From an uncultured Pelagibacteraceae bacterium (GTDB lineage Bacteria > Pseudomonadota > Alphaproteobacteria > Pelagibacterales > Pelagibacteraceae): a stretch of DNA of 64,000 nucleotides. The notes under the pieces are model-generated. The model saw only the letters and a program-made list of their open reading frames with translations, was not told the DNA's origin and did not search any database. The position numbers were made by a program, and so were the translations under genes. The DNA lies in the NCBI GenBank assembly GCA_902620525.1, contig CACNIK010000002.1:173512-237511 (forward strand), written 5' to 3'. Of the stretch, positions 30,738-39,001 are shown in pieces (position 1 is the stretch's first letter; every line of letters starts with the position of its first letter).

Positions 30738-31352
30738 ATGTTTCCCACAGATTTTTTAATTTTTTTACAGATAATTTTATTTTTGTTTATTACTCCAGGA
30801 CCGCCTCGTGTTGTCATAGTCTCTCATACTTTGAATTATGGAATTAATAAGTCTATTTGGACTGCGATAGGTGATATCTCTGCAAACTTTTGTCAGGGTA
30901 TACTTGTTGTATTTTTTATTGGTACATTCTTGAGTGATAATCCTGATATATTACAAATGTTGAAGTGGGTGGGTATTCTTTATTTAATATATTTAGCCTA
31001 CGATACTTACACATCTAGAATTAGGATCGTTGAAAGTGGAAATAAAAACTTAAGATCTATATTTTCTTTTTATAGAGATGGTTTTCTAGTTGCTGGACTT
31101 AGTCCAAAATCAATAATTTTTTTCGGAACAATATTTACTTCTTTTATAGACTTTTCATCTAACTACTTCGCTCAGTTTTTAATTTTAATAATTACTTATG
31201 TCATTTTAGATTTTACTACTTTAATGTTTTATGCTTTTGCAGCTAATAAAGTTTCTATTTGGCTTAAAGATAATCCCAAAGTTTTAAATACAATCTCTGC
31301 GTGTGTATTAATAATTATCGCAGTTTATGTCGCGGCTTCTCAAAACTATTAA
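30738..31352 (+). CDS. LysE/RhtB-family amino-acid exporter
   Basis: 204 residues with six predicted membrane helices. The N-terminal FLFITPGPPRVVIVSHTLNYGINKSIWTAIGDISAN holds the family's PGP motif and the conserved Gly/Asp region. GLSPKSIIFFGTIFTSFID near 116 is the usual second conserved segment. Members export lysine, threonine, homoserine or similar. The specific substrate is not deducible. It starts only 7 bp from the divergent gene start, so its promoter must lie partly within that gene. A second LysE-type gene is at 52.9 kb. Confidence 0.88.
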   Translation: MFPTDFLIFLQIILFLFITPGPPRVVIVSHTLNYGINKSIWTAIGDISANFCQGILVVFFIGTFLSDNPDILQMLKWVGILYLIYLAYDTYTSRIRIVESGNKNLRSIFSFYRDGFLVAGLSPKSIIFFGTIFTSFIDFSSNYFAQFLILIITYVILDFTTLMFYAFAANKVSIWLKDNPKVLNTISACVLIIIAVYVAASQNY

Positions 31353-31395
31353 TAGATTCTAACTGTTGTTATTTTTATAAAATCTTGTTTTAATA

Positions 31396-31425
31396 ATTCA
31401 TTAATTAATTAATTAACAGAGAGGA
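31396..31425 (+). promoter_or_regulatory. Leader with TTAA repeat and strong RBS before the first liv binding protein
   Basis: TTAATTAATTAATTAACA (starting at 31401) is followed by GAGAGGAAATA and the ATG at 31430. The same TTAA-repeat block occurs in front of the second amino-acid binding protein at 49.86 kb. AGAGGA is the ribosome-binding site. Binding proteins are usually the most abundant product of such operons, which fits an optimised leader. Confidence 0.45.
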
Positions 31426-31429
31426 AATA

Positions 31430-32671
31430 ATGAATAAATTAACAAAACTATTTATTACATTTATTTCAGCTATCACATTAATGCTATCAAGCATGTCATC
31501 TTCTTTTGCAAAAGTTGATGGTGAGTACATAGTGTTAGGTGCTGCAATTTCTCTAACTGGAAAATATTCTTCAAATGGAGTTCACACTCAAAACGGTTAC
31601 AACTTAGCCGTTGAAAGAATCAACAAAATGGGTGGAGTTGAAGTTCAAGGGAAGAAATATAAATTTGAAATCATTTATTACGATGATGAGTCAAATCCAA
31701 AGAGAGCCGCACAATTAGCTGAAAGACTAATTAACCAAGATGGTGTTAAGTATATGCTTGGACCTTACAGTTCAGGTTTAACAAAAGCCATCGCACCAGT
31801 AACCGAGAAATATAAAATTCCTATGGTTGAAGCGAATGGTGCATCTAGATCTTTATTTACAAAAGGATATAAATATTTGTTTGCTGTGTTATCACCAGCT
31901 AACCAATACCTTGAAGTAGCTATCGATTTAGCGGTAGAGAAAAACGGTGGTAAGCCAGTAAGAATTGCTCAAGCATTTGAACAAGATGCATTCTCACAAG
32001 ACGTGAGATTAGGTATCTTAGATGCAGCAAAGAGAACTGGATCAGAGATTATTATCGATGATAAATTACCAAAAGAACTTAATGATATGGCAGCTACACT
32101 AGCTAAAGTAAAAGCTACTAAGCCAGATGTACTTGTTGTATCAGGTCACACAAAAGGTGCATTGACTGCAATCAGACAAATAGCTGAAATGAAAGTAGAT
32201 GTTCCTATGTTAGCGATGACACACTGCGATGCTGCAAAACTTTCTAAACAACACGGAAAGAAATCAGAGTACGCGTTATGTGCATCACAGTGGCACAAAA
32301 ACTTAAGCTATAAAGATAAGTTTTTTGGAACTGGTAAGAAGTATGACAAAGACTTTAAAAAAGAATTTGGTTATGCTCCACCATACCAATCAGCTGAATC
32401 TTCTGCTGCTTTATTAGTATTCAAAGATGCGTTCGAAAGAGCAAATTCTTTTGATGGAGATAAAGTAAGAGATGCTCTTAAGACTACTGAAATGCAAACT
32501 TTCTATGGAAATATTAAATTTGGACCTGGCGGACAAAACACTGCTAAGCCTATGATTTTATTCCAAGTAAGATGTAAAGGTGATACGTGTGAGAATAAAG
32601 TTGTTGCTCCAACAAAATGGGCTTCAGATAAATTCTACCACCCAATCCCTAAGTGGTCTGAAAGAAGTTAA
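31430..32671 (+). CDS. Branched-chain-type amino-acid ABC transporter, substrate-binding protein
   Basis: Periplasmic binding protein of the LivJ/LivK type (type I fold), 413 residues, longer than the usual 370. The signal peptide ends near residue 27 (SSMSSSFA-KVDG). ISLTGKYSSNGVHTQNGYNLAVERINKMGGVEVQGKKYKFEIIYYDDES is the classic start of the first lobe. PYSSGLTKAIAPVTEKYKIPMVEANGAS marks the ligand region. Four cysteines in the C-terminal half (HCDAAK, ALCASQ, RCKGDTCEN) could form disulfides. Ligand is unknown; amino acids or amides are both possible. A terminator separates it from livH, so it should be expressed more than the permease. Confidence 0.9.
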   Translation: MNKLTKLFITFISAITLMLSSMSSSFAKVDGEYIVLGAAISLTGKYSSNGVHTQNGYNLAVERINKMGGVEVQGKKYKFEIIYYDDESNPKRAAQLAERLINQDGVKYMLGPYSSGLTKAIAPVTEKYKIPMVEANGASRSLFTKGYKYLFAVLSPANQYLEVAIDLAVEKNGGKPVRIAQAFEQDAFSQDVRLGILDAAKRTGSEIIIDDKLPKELNDMAATLAKVKATKPDVLVVSGHTKGALTAIRQIAEMKVDVPMLAMTHCDAAKLSKQHGKKSEYALCASQWHKNLSYKDKFFGTGKKYDKDFKKEFGYAPPYQSAESSAALLVFKDAFERANSFDGDKVRDALKTTEMQTFYGNIKFGPGGQNTAKPMILFQVRCKGDTCENKVVAPTKWASDKFYHPIPKWSERS

Positions 32672-32686
32672 TATCTAATTAGATTT

Positions 32687-32722
32687 GAAATGCCCCCTAG
32701 TATTTAGGGGGCATTTCTTTTA
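32687..32722 (+). terminator. Intrinsic terminator/attenuator after the first binding-protein gene
   Basis: GAAATGCCCCCTA (32687-32699) pairs with TAGGGGGCATTTC (32705-32717) over 13 bp with a five-base loop, followed by a short T-rich tail. It lies 16 bp upstream of livH, so it probably ends most transcripts after the binding-protein gene and lets a fraction continue into the permease genes. The stem could also protect the 3' end of the mRNA. Confidence 0.9.
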
Positions 32723-32738
32723 TAAGTTTTAGGTTTTT

Positions 32739-33632
32739 ATGGACTTTCTTATTTTTAAAGCTCCAATCCTTATGGTCCAGGCTTCTCTGGACGGAATTCT
32801 TCTAGGTATTTTATTTGCTTTAATTGCCTACGGTATGGCTCTGCAATGGGGAGTAATGAATATAATAAATATTGCACAAGGAGACCTAGTAATTCTTGGA
32901 GGCTATATTGCTTATACAATGTATCTTGCTGGAATTCACCCAGCATGGGGAGTTATTGTTTCCCCAATTATTATGTTTTTTGTTGGTTGGGCACTTTATA
33001 AGTTAGTTATAAATAAAGTCGTAGATCGCGATTTATTTATCTCAATTTTAGCAACCTTTGGTATCGCTATCATATTTCAACAATTAATGAATTTTATTTT
33101 TGGTGCAGATGTTGTTGTTGCTCAATCAGAATACGGAACAACAATGCTATTTGATAATTCAGTAACTTTACCTAACTCAAAAATTTTCTCTGCAGTAGTA
33201 AGTATTTTGTATGCAATCGCTTTAGTAATATATATGAAAAAATCTAGACTTGGACGAGCTATAAGAGCTACAGCGCAAAATGCTAGAGCTGCAAAAATTT
33301 TAGGTGTTGATACAGAAAAAGTTTACGCAGCAACCTTTGGTATTAATGCAGCATTGTGTGGAATTGCTGGTGCTTTAATCGCAATTACACTTACCCTGCA
33401 CCCATATGTAGGCCTTCCGTATACGGTAAGATCTTTCATGATAGTAATAGTTGCGGGTCTAGGAAATTTACCTGCCGTAGCAATTTCTGGGATGGGTTTA
33501 GGACTTTTTGAGGAATTTGCAGATTATATTTTAGGAACAGAATTTAGAATTGGGGCAGTGTTTATGCTGCTAGTTTTCATATTAGTTTATAGAAGATTTA
33601 AACTTTCAAAGAAAAGGGAGTATTTGAAATAA
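32739..33632 (+). CDS. livH: Branched-chain-type amino-acid ABC transporter, permease LivH
   Basis: Inner-membrane permease of the LivH family, 297 residues with about eight helices. GILLGILFALIAYGMALQWGVMNIINIAQGDLVILGGYIAY near 20-60 is the family's conserved N-terminal segment. The coupling region RAIRATAQNARAAKILGVDTEKVYAATFGINAALCGIAG near 175-213 contains the EAA-like loop that docks the ATPases. It pairs with the following livM-type gene, which starts at the next base after its stop. Confidence 0.93.
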   Translation: MDFLIFKAPILMVQASLDGILLGILFALIAYGMALQWGVMNIINIAQGDLVILGGYIAYTMYLAGIHPAWGVIVSPIIMFFVGWALYKLVINKVVDRDLFISILATFGIAIIFQQLMNFIFGADVVVAQSEYGTTMLFDNSVTLPNSKIFSAVVSILYAIALVIYMKKSRLGRAIRATAQNARAAKILGVDTEKVYAATFGINAALCGIAGALIAITLTLHPYVGLPYTVRSFMIVIVAGLGNLPAVAISGMGLGLFEEFADYILGTEFRIGAVFMLLVFILVYRRFKLSKKREYLK

Positions 33633-34697
33633 ATGGACAAAGTTAAACAAAAAGATTTAATTTTATACTCTGGCTTAATAATTTTAGGACTAGCTGCTCC
33701 ATTTTTATTCCCAGGTTTTAAAGTTCAGCTTACAATACTTTGTGTTTTAATAGTATTAGCTATGACATGGAATCTGCAAGGTGGAGAAATGGGTTATAAT
33801 ACTTTTGGAAACATTCTTTTTTATGGTCTTGGAATGTATCTTACTGCATCGGTTCAAGTAGGAATGTTTTTTCCATTAGCTGAATGGACGGAAAGCGGTG
33901 GTGAGAAAACATTTGTACACACTACATCTCAATATTTTCAAGGTATGGGTGTTGGTTTATTAGTTGCAGCTTTAGTCCCGACTATTATTGCAGGCGCAAT
34001 TGGCTACGCTATTTTAGGATTAAGAGGCCACTATTTTGCTATTTGTACTTTAGGCCTAGGTATTGCCGCAGGTGAAATTGCTGGAGGTATTGAAATCATT
34101 GGAGCAGGTCAGGGCTTTACTACTCCACCATTTCCAAAAGATATAGTAGATCCCGGAGCTAGAGGAGATTTTTTCTATTTTTTAAGTTTTGTATTATTAA
34201 TTGGCACATTTGTTTTTATCAAATGGATTTATGGATCTAGATTCAAATTAATTTTAAATGCAATAAGAGACAATGAAGATAAAGCTGAAGCGATGGGTAT
34301 TCAAACAATGAAATATAAAATTGTTGGATGGATGGTGTCCGCTTTTTTTGCTGGTCTAGCAGGAGGAATAATGGGTGGACTAATTGGATACATAGATTCA
34401 ACAGATGTTGCTTTCGATGGAAGAGAAATGGGAGTGTTCATGGTCTTGATGGCAATTTTAGGAGGTAAAGGAACTTTATGGGGACCGGTTATTGGTGCAA
34501 CTTTATTCCATTTTTTAAAAGAGGGTTTCTGGACTTTAATCTTAGGTTGGCAATACGTTGCCCTAGGAGTTTTAATTGTAGTAATTGTAATTTATTTCCC
34601 TGAGGGACTAATGGGTTGGTTAAGAGAAAAATATCCTGAAAGATTTGGTGAAGTAATTGATGAAAAAGATCGTAAAGCGCAGGTGGAATTAAAATGA
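33633..34697 (+). CDS. livM: Branched-chain-type amino-acid ABC transporter, permease LivM
   Basis: Second permease of the heterodimer, 354 residues with eight to ten helices. GYNTFGNILFYGLGMYLTA near 56 and LRGHYFAICTLGLGIAAGEIAG near 132 are typical of LivM. The cytoplasmic coupling loop is LNAIRDNEDKAEAMGIQTMKYKIVGWMVSAFFAGLAGG near 207-244. The soluble C-terminus is short and charged. Its last four bases overlap the livG start, indicating tight operon structure. Confidence 0.93.
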   Translation: MDKVKQKDLILYSGLIILGLAAPFLFPGFKVQLTILCVLIVLAMTWNLQGGEMGYNTFGNILFYGLGMYLTASVQVGMFFPLAEWTESGGEKTFVHTTSQYFQGMGVGLLVAALVPTIIAGAIGYAILGLRGHYFAICTLGLGIAAGEIAGGIEIIGAGQGFTTPPFPKDIVDPGARGDFFYFLSFVLLIGTFVFIKWIYGSRFKLILNAIRDNEDKAEAMGIQTMKYKIVGWMVSAFFAGLAGGIMGGLIGYIDSTDVAFDGREMGVFMVLMAILGGKGTLWGPVIGATLFHFLKEGFWTLILGWQYVALGVLIVVIVIYFPEGLMGWLREKYPERFGEVIDEKDRKAQVELK

Positions 34698-35428
34698 GCA
34701 TTTTAGAAGTAAAAAATGTAAGTAAATCTTTTGGTGGTGTCCAAGCAAACGTTGACATTTCTGTTTCAGTAGAGCAGGGATCAATAGTTGGTTTAATAGG
34801 ACCAAACGGCTCTGGTAAAACAACTTTATTTAATTCAATTGTAGGAACTCACCCAATAGATCAAGGATCTATTATCTTTGATAACACCGAGGTTTCCGAA
34901 ATGCCTGTACCAGCAGTAGCAAAACTAGGCTTATTAAGAACTTTTCAGCAGACACGAATTTATTCAAAACTGAATTGCGTAGAAAATATGCTTATAAGTC
35001 ATAAAGCTAGCGACTCTGGATTTATATTTGCAAAAGTGCCTACAGAGTTGACTGAAAAAGCGGAAAATCTTCTTAACTTTGTCGGTCTATATCAAAAAAG
35101 AAATTTAAGAGCAGGAGATTTATCATTTGGACAACAAAAATTACTAGAATTAGCTATGGCACTAATGAATGAGCCAAAAATGCTTTTATTAGATGAACCA
35201 ACGGCAGGAATAAATCCAACGTTAATAAATGGAATTATAGATAGGTTAATTAAAATAAATAAAGATTATGGAATTACGTTATTAGTTATTGAACATAATA
35301 TGAGAGTAATAATGAGCCTAGCTCAAAAAATATTCTGTCTAGCACATGGAAAAATGTTAGCAGAAGGTTCCCCAGATCAAATTAAAAATGATAAGCGAGT
35401 TGTTGATGCTTATTTAGGAGCACAGTAA
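34694..35428 (+). CDS. livG: Branched-chain-type amino-acid ABC transporter, ATPase LivG
   Basis: Cytoplasmic ABC ATPase, 244 residues. Walker A GPNGSGKTT (near residue 36), signature LSFGQQK (near 143, a variant of LSGGQ), Walker B LLLDEPTAG (near 163) and the H-loop LLVIEHNM (near 200) are all intact. The RTFQQTRIYSKLNCVENM stretch is the usual LivG Q-loop region. It works as heterodimer with the LivF product, and the start of livF overlaps its stop by one base. Confidence 0.94.
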   Translation: MSILEVKNVSKSFGGVQANVDISVSVEQGSIVGLIGPNGSGKTTLFNSIVGTHPIDQGSIIFDNTEVSEMPVPAVAKLGLLRTFQQTRIYSKLNCVENMLISHKASDSGFIFAKVPTELTEKAENLLNFVGLYQKRNLRAGDLSFGQQKLLELAMALMNEPKMLLLDEPTAGINPTLINGIIDRLIKINKDYGITLLVIEHNMRVIMSLAQKIFCLAHGKMLAEGSPDQIKNDKRVVDAYLGAQ

Positions 35429-36213
35429 TGGCTAACCAATATGATGTTTTAGGAAAAGCTCCAGGGTTAGAAGAATTAAACAAACTATCTCCTAACGATG
35501 TTCATTTAACAATAAGAGGGCTGAACGCAGGTTACGGAAAAATGGAAATTCTTCATAAATTTGATTTAACAGTGAGTAAAGCTCAATCGTTATGCTTAAT
35601 TGGTCCAAACGGGGCAGGAAAATCTACAATTCTTCACTCTATATATGGTTTCACAAATATCTTTGATGGAAAGATTGAATTAGAAGGCAATGAAATTACT
35701 AAACTTACTCCTGCAGAAAAATTAAGTAAAGTTGGTATCGCATATATTTTGCAGGATAATTCTGTTTTCCCTGACATGACGGTAGAAGAAAACCTTTTAA
35801 TGGGAGGATATATTAAAGATAAACAAGATGAAGCTTACGAAGAAGCTGAAAGAATTTTTCAAAAATATGACAGACTAAGAAATAGAAGAAATCAACCTGC
35901 AAAAGTTTTATCAGGCGGGGAAAGAAGACTATTAGAAATCTCTAGAGCTTTAGTAATGAAACCTTCGGTGCTACTTGTTGATGAACCTTCTATTGGTTTA
36001 GAACCTAAGTATATAGGTATGGTATTTGAAATTTTAGAAGATCTTCAAAAAGCAGAAAAGAAAACAATTATCTTAGTTGAACAAAATGCAAAAAAAGGTT
36101 TAGAGTTTGCTGACATAGGATACGTTTTGGTTTCTGGTCAAACAGCTATTGCAGGTAAAGGGGATGATCTTTTAAAAAATCCAGATGTAGGAAGATTATT
36201 CCTTGGCGGATGA
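35428..36213 (+). CDS. livF: Branched-chain-type amino-acid ABC transporter, ATPase LivF
   Basis: ABC ATPase of the LivF type, 261 residues. About 25 extra N-terminal residues precede the ABC core, which begins with LTIRGLNAGYGKMEILHKF. Walker A is GPNGAGKST, signature LSGGERR, Walker B LLVDEPSIG, and the H-loop position reads ILVEQNAKKG, with Gln in place of His as is normal in LivF. The stop overlaps the azlC start (ATGA), so the exporter-like pair azlCD is translated with this importer. Confidence 0.94.
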   Translation: MANQYDVLGKAPGLEELNKLSPNDVHLTIRGLNAGYGKMEILHKFDLTVSKAQSLCLIGPNGAGKSTILHSIYGFTNIFDGKIELEGNEITKLTPAEKLSKVGIAYILQDNSVFPDMTVEENLLMGGYIKDKQDEAYEEAERIFQKYDRLRNRRNQPAKVLSGGERRLLEISRALVMKPSVLLVDEPSIGLEPKYIGMVFEILEDLQKAEKKTIILVEQNAKKGLEFADIGYVLVSGQTAIAGKGDDLLKNPDVGRLFLGG

Positions 36214-36914
36214 TTAACTCACAAGCTTTCTTTACAGGTTTAAAATCTCTAAAAGGCGTAAGAAGTCCGGCGTTACCTTTAGCAGCGTGCTTTGTTGCTT
36301 TAGGCGCTTTATTTAAAGATGCTGGATTTAATATTCAGCAAAGTGCAGCTTCAAGTTTTTTTACATACGCGTTACCCGGACAATTAGTAATGGCAGAGTC
36401 ATTATTACTAGGCACATCTGTAGTAAATATTTTTTTAGCAGTTTGGTTAGTTAATTTTAGACTTTATCCAATGACTGTTTCCTTGTTTCCCTTACTTGAG
36501 CACAAATCTCAACCTAAGTGGAAATATTATTTGTCTTGTCACTTTCTTGCAGTTTCATCATGGTTAATTGCTAAAGATACCTATAAAAAGATTAATGCCA
36601 AATATCGAATAGATTTTTGGATAGGTATTGGTACAGGAACTTGGTTAACAGCTATTCTTATGACAGTTATTGGCTACCTTGCAGCAGATTTTTTGAATAA
36701 AGAAATGTTAATTGGATTAGCAATTGTAAATCCAATTTATTTTTTTTGTATGATGATAGGTGCTATGAAAAACATAGCTATTTCTATTTCGGTTATTTTA
36801 GGAACAACTTTAGGACCAGTAATTTATTTATTCTCTACTGAGTGGTCATTATTATTTGCTGGATTGATAGCAGGGACTGTTGGTTATTTATTTGGAGAAA
36901 AAGATGGCAAGTAG
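36210..36914 (+). CDS. azlC: AzlC family branched-chain amino-acid permease subunit
   Basis: AzlC is the large subunit of the AzlCD pair, known in Bacillus and others as a branched-chain amino-acid exporter. 234 residues with seven to eight helices. The family's start is seen in FFTGLKSLKGVRSPALPLAACFVALGALFKDAGF, followed by YALPGQLVMAESLL near 52, the region with the conserved Gly/Gln, and the LVNFRLYPMTVSL segment near 80. It overlaps livF by 4 bp, and azlD overlaps its end. Direct linkage to a liv importer is uncommon. Direction of transport is inferred from family only. Confidence 0.9.
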   Translation: MINSQAFFTGLKSLKGVRSPALPLAACFVALGALFKDAGFNIQQSAASSFFTYALPGQLVMAESLLLGTSVVNIFLAVWLVNFRLYPMTVSLFPLLEHKSQPKWKYYLSCHFLAVSSWLIAKDTYKKINAKYRIDFWIGIGTGTWLTAILMTVIGYLAADFLNKEMLIGLAIVNPIYFFCMMIGAMKNIAISISVILGTTLGPVIYLFSTEWSLLFAGLIAGTVGYLFGEKDGK

Positions 36915-37230
36915 TCAACTTATAATTTTTGCAATTATAGCAACTTCAATCGCTACATATATATCGAGATTCATGGGAGCACTTACTTCGGAAAAAGTTA
37001 GTGTAAAATCACAAATTTTTAAATGGTTTAATTGTGTTGCCTATTCAACTTTAGCCGCCTTACTTGGAAGAATGATAATATTTCCTGCTGGAGTTTTAGC
37101 TGACTCAGAGCTAATAATAAGACTAATAGTATTTTTCACTTGCATTGTTATATTTATAATATCAAAAAAAAACTTAGTCATTCCAACTATATTGTCAGCA
37201 ATAATGTTAAATTTTTTGATACAAATTTAA
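36904..37230 (+). CDS. azlD: AzlD family small membrane protein
   Basis: Partner of AzlC, 108 residues with three to four helices. IFAIIATSIATYISRFMGALTSEKV is the conserved start (the TYxxRxxG pattern), and WFNCVAYSTLAALLGRMI near 42-60 follows. ATG at 36904 is chosen over an in-frame TTG at 36880 because GGAG lies 7 bases upstream and the family's N-terminus begins here. It overlaps azlC by 11 bp in another frame. This ends the liv-azl operon; a 36-bp gap follows. Confidence 0.87.
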   Translation: MASSQLIIFAIIATSIATYISRFMGALTSEKVSVKSQIFKWFNCVAYSTLAALLGRMIIFPAGVLADSELIIRLIVFFTCIVIFIISKKNLVIPTILSAIMLNFLIQI

Positions 37231-37266
37231 CTTTTAATTTTTCTACATTTTTAGTATAAAACAAAA

Positions 37267-38136
37267 ATGATCAAACAGCTTTTTAAAATACTTTTTATTT
37301 TATTTTTTTTCTCTAATTCATTATCTGCCGATATGAAAGATTTAACTCTTCAAGAAATATCAGAGAGGACATCTAACTTTATATCAAATTTAATTCCTGG
37401 TGAGGGGGATACAGAATTCAGTGTAGATTTTAGAGAAGGTGCCTCTCCAGATTATAGTATTCTAGTGGTTAGAGAAATAATGCCTATGGATGACGGTAAG
37501 TTTTTCACTCAATTTTCACTTTTTAATAACGAAACGAATAAAGATGAGAGAATTACAGGAAATCTGGGTTTTGGTATGAGAAAATTATCTAATGATAAAA
37601 CATGGTTGATAGGATTTAATAATTTTTACGATCAAGATATTGGCGAGGGACATAGTAGAACAAGTTTTGGTATAGAGGCAAGGTCAGCAGTTCTTGATTT
37701 TCATTTGAACAGATATTTAGCATTAGGCCACGGTTTAGATGGTGAAAAAGTTTTAGACGGATGGGATACACAATTTTCATCACAGGTTCCCTACTACCAT
37801 TGGGCAAAAGTATTTTTAAATTCCTATAAATGGGAGGGCGAAGACAGAACAGATATTGAGGGACTGAAATACGGATCAGAAATGACACTAAATCCAAATT
37901 TAATTTTAGAAGCTGCATATGATAATAAAGAGTTAAAAGGCCTAGAAGATGAGTGGTACGCAAAATTGATATTTGTTTATCCAGGAAGACAAGGCCCAAC
38001 TGCATTAGATGGTAAAAGCTCCAGTATGTGGAAGGAAGAAAAAGACATGTCTGGTCAAATGTTAACAAAAGTTAAAAGACAAAACAAAATAATGATAGAA
38101 TTCAGAGGATCATCAACAGTTTCAAGGACAGATTAA
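37267..38136 (+). CDS. Inverse-autotransporter-type beta-barrel protein without passenger
   Basis: 289 residues: a signal peptide (cleavage near LSA-DMKD at residue 21), a short helical stretch and a beta-domain resembling the intimin/invasin barrel (inverse autotransporter). Visible family features are LGFGMRKLSNDKTWLIGFNNFYDQDIGEGHSRTSFGIEARS (near 99-139), the DGWDTQFSSQVPYY segment (near 162) and the late LTKVKRQNKIMIEF strand that in intimins links barrel to passenger. Here the protein ends about ten residues after it, so no adhesive Ig-like passenger exists. The next gene starts at the next base and encodes a secreted protein. Family call is by eye. Confidence 0.72.
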   Translation: MIKQLFKILFILFFFSNSLSADMKDLTLQEISERTSNFISNLIPGEGDTEFSVDFREGASPDYSILVVREIMPMDDGKFFTQFSLFNNETNKDERITGNLGFGMRKLSNDKTWLIGFNNFYDQDIGEGHSRTSFGIEARSAVLDFHLNRYLALGHGLDGEKVLDGWDTQFSSQVPYYHWAKVFLNSYKWEGEDRTDIEGLKYGSEMTLNPNLILEAAYDNKELKGLEDEWYAKLIFVYPGRQGPTALDGKSSSMWKEEKDMSGQMLTKVKRQNKIMIEFRGSSTVSRTD

Positions 38137-38904
38137 ATGACAAATATTTATAAAATATTAATTGCTATAATTTTTTTCTTTTGTTCCAGCAACTATTTGT
38201 ATGCAGAATTAGGACAAGCAACTGTATACAAAGTAACAATGGAAAAAGTTGAGCTTTGTAAAAGTAGTTCAGGGGTAGATAGTTGTGAAGGTGCTGTAGT
38301 TTTGGCTGAAACAGATCAAACTATAGATATTGCATCAGTTGACGCTGGAGCTGCTGCTGCCTCATATGGAGATGTTGCTTTATTACCTTTAGGTGAAACT
38401 TATACTCATATGAGGGTTACAATAAGTAGAAAATTTACAATTCAAGCAGATATAGATGTATCAGGTATAGCCACACCGTGCAGAACCTATGCTGAGACCT
38501 CAGGATATCCTGGAGGACATGCTGCTGCTGGAAATGAAATTCATACACATAGGCCTGCGATGAATCCAAATCAGACATTAGCAGATATGAATGTATATTT
38601 GCTAAATGATCAAGCTAAAATTTGCACAGCTGCTAACTGCGCCTCAACAACTGCCGCACAAACAATAACATATAGTCAGGGATCAGGCTCATCAACACAT
38701 CAAACTCAACATGCAAATGGTTCTACAGATACCAGTCATGTTTTAGTCTATACTTTAACTTCACCTTATACAGTTGCTATGATAGCCCCAACAGTAGATA
38801 TATCATTCGGCACAAATAACGCTGTTAAAGCTACAGAGATAGGCGAGACAAATCTTTGTAATTTTGATGCACAAGAGCCTATTGTAAATATAACTATCAA
38901 TTAA
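38137..38904 (+). CDS. Secreted Cys- and His-containing protein of unknown function
   Basis: 255 residues with a signal peptide (cleavage near residue 24, LYA-ELGQ). The mature protein is low in Lys and Arg, rich in Ala, Thr and Ser, and beta-like in pattern. Six cysteines (ELCKS, DSCEG, TPCRT, KICTA, ANCAS, NLCNF) could give three disulfides. His clusters (EIHTHRP near 128, STHQTQHANGSTDTSHV near 186-202) might bind metal. It starts directly after the stop of the barrel gene in the same frame, but has its own signal, so it is not simply a split passenger. I do not recognise the family. Confidence 0.7.
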   Translation: MTNIYKILIAIIFFFCSSNYLYAELGQATVYKVTMEKVELCKSSSGVDSCEGAVVLAETDQTIDIASVDAGAAAASYGDVALLPLGETYTHMRVTISRKFTIQADIDVSGIATPCRTYAETSGYPGGHAAAGNEIHTHRPAMNPNQTLADMNVYLLNDQAKICTAANCASTTAAQTITYSQGSGSSTHQTQHANGSTDTSHVLVYTLTSPYTVAMIAPTVDISFGTNNAVKATEIGETNLCNFDAQEPIVNITIN

Positions 38905-38939
38905 TTTAATCCTGTATGAATTTATGATAAAATTTATTT

Positions 38940-38996
38940 ATGGAACCAATATTATTAGTATTTATTGTTTTATGGGTCATGGGAATTTCGGAGTAA
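38940..38996 (+). CDS. Possible 18-residue membrane microprotein
   Basis: A short ATG frame in the 97-bp gap before glaH encodes MEPILLVFIVLWVMGISE, a single hydrophobic helix with charged ends, and stops 5 bp before the glaH start. No ribosome-binding site is evident and the frame is very short. In AT-rich DNA such frames arise by chance, so the support is weak. Confidence 0.2.
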   Translation: MEPILLVFIVLWVMGISE

Positions 38997-39001
38997 ATTA
39001 G

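Noticed and set aside
30731..30817. N-terminal extension of the TIGR03643-type gene up to 30817
   Set aside because: It lies antisense to the LysE start region, and its translation is a reverse image of the conserved PGP part of that gene.
31401..31418. TTAA tandem repeat as a microsatellite or phase-variation tract
   Set aside because: Only four units and the same block occurs at a second leader, so a leader element is more likely than slippage; a tract this short would vary little.
37267..38904. Single gene broken by a sequencing error between barrel and secreted protein
   Set aside because: The two frames are in phase with a clean TAA-ATG and the second has a full signal peptide, so two genes are more likely; kept as an alternative in the finding.
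38940..38996. 18-codon hydrophobic frame before glaH taken as a firm gene
   Set aside because: No ribosome-binding site and too short to separate from chance in AT-rich DNA; listed only at low confidence.
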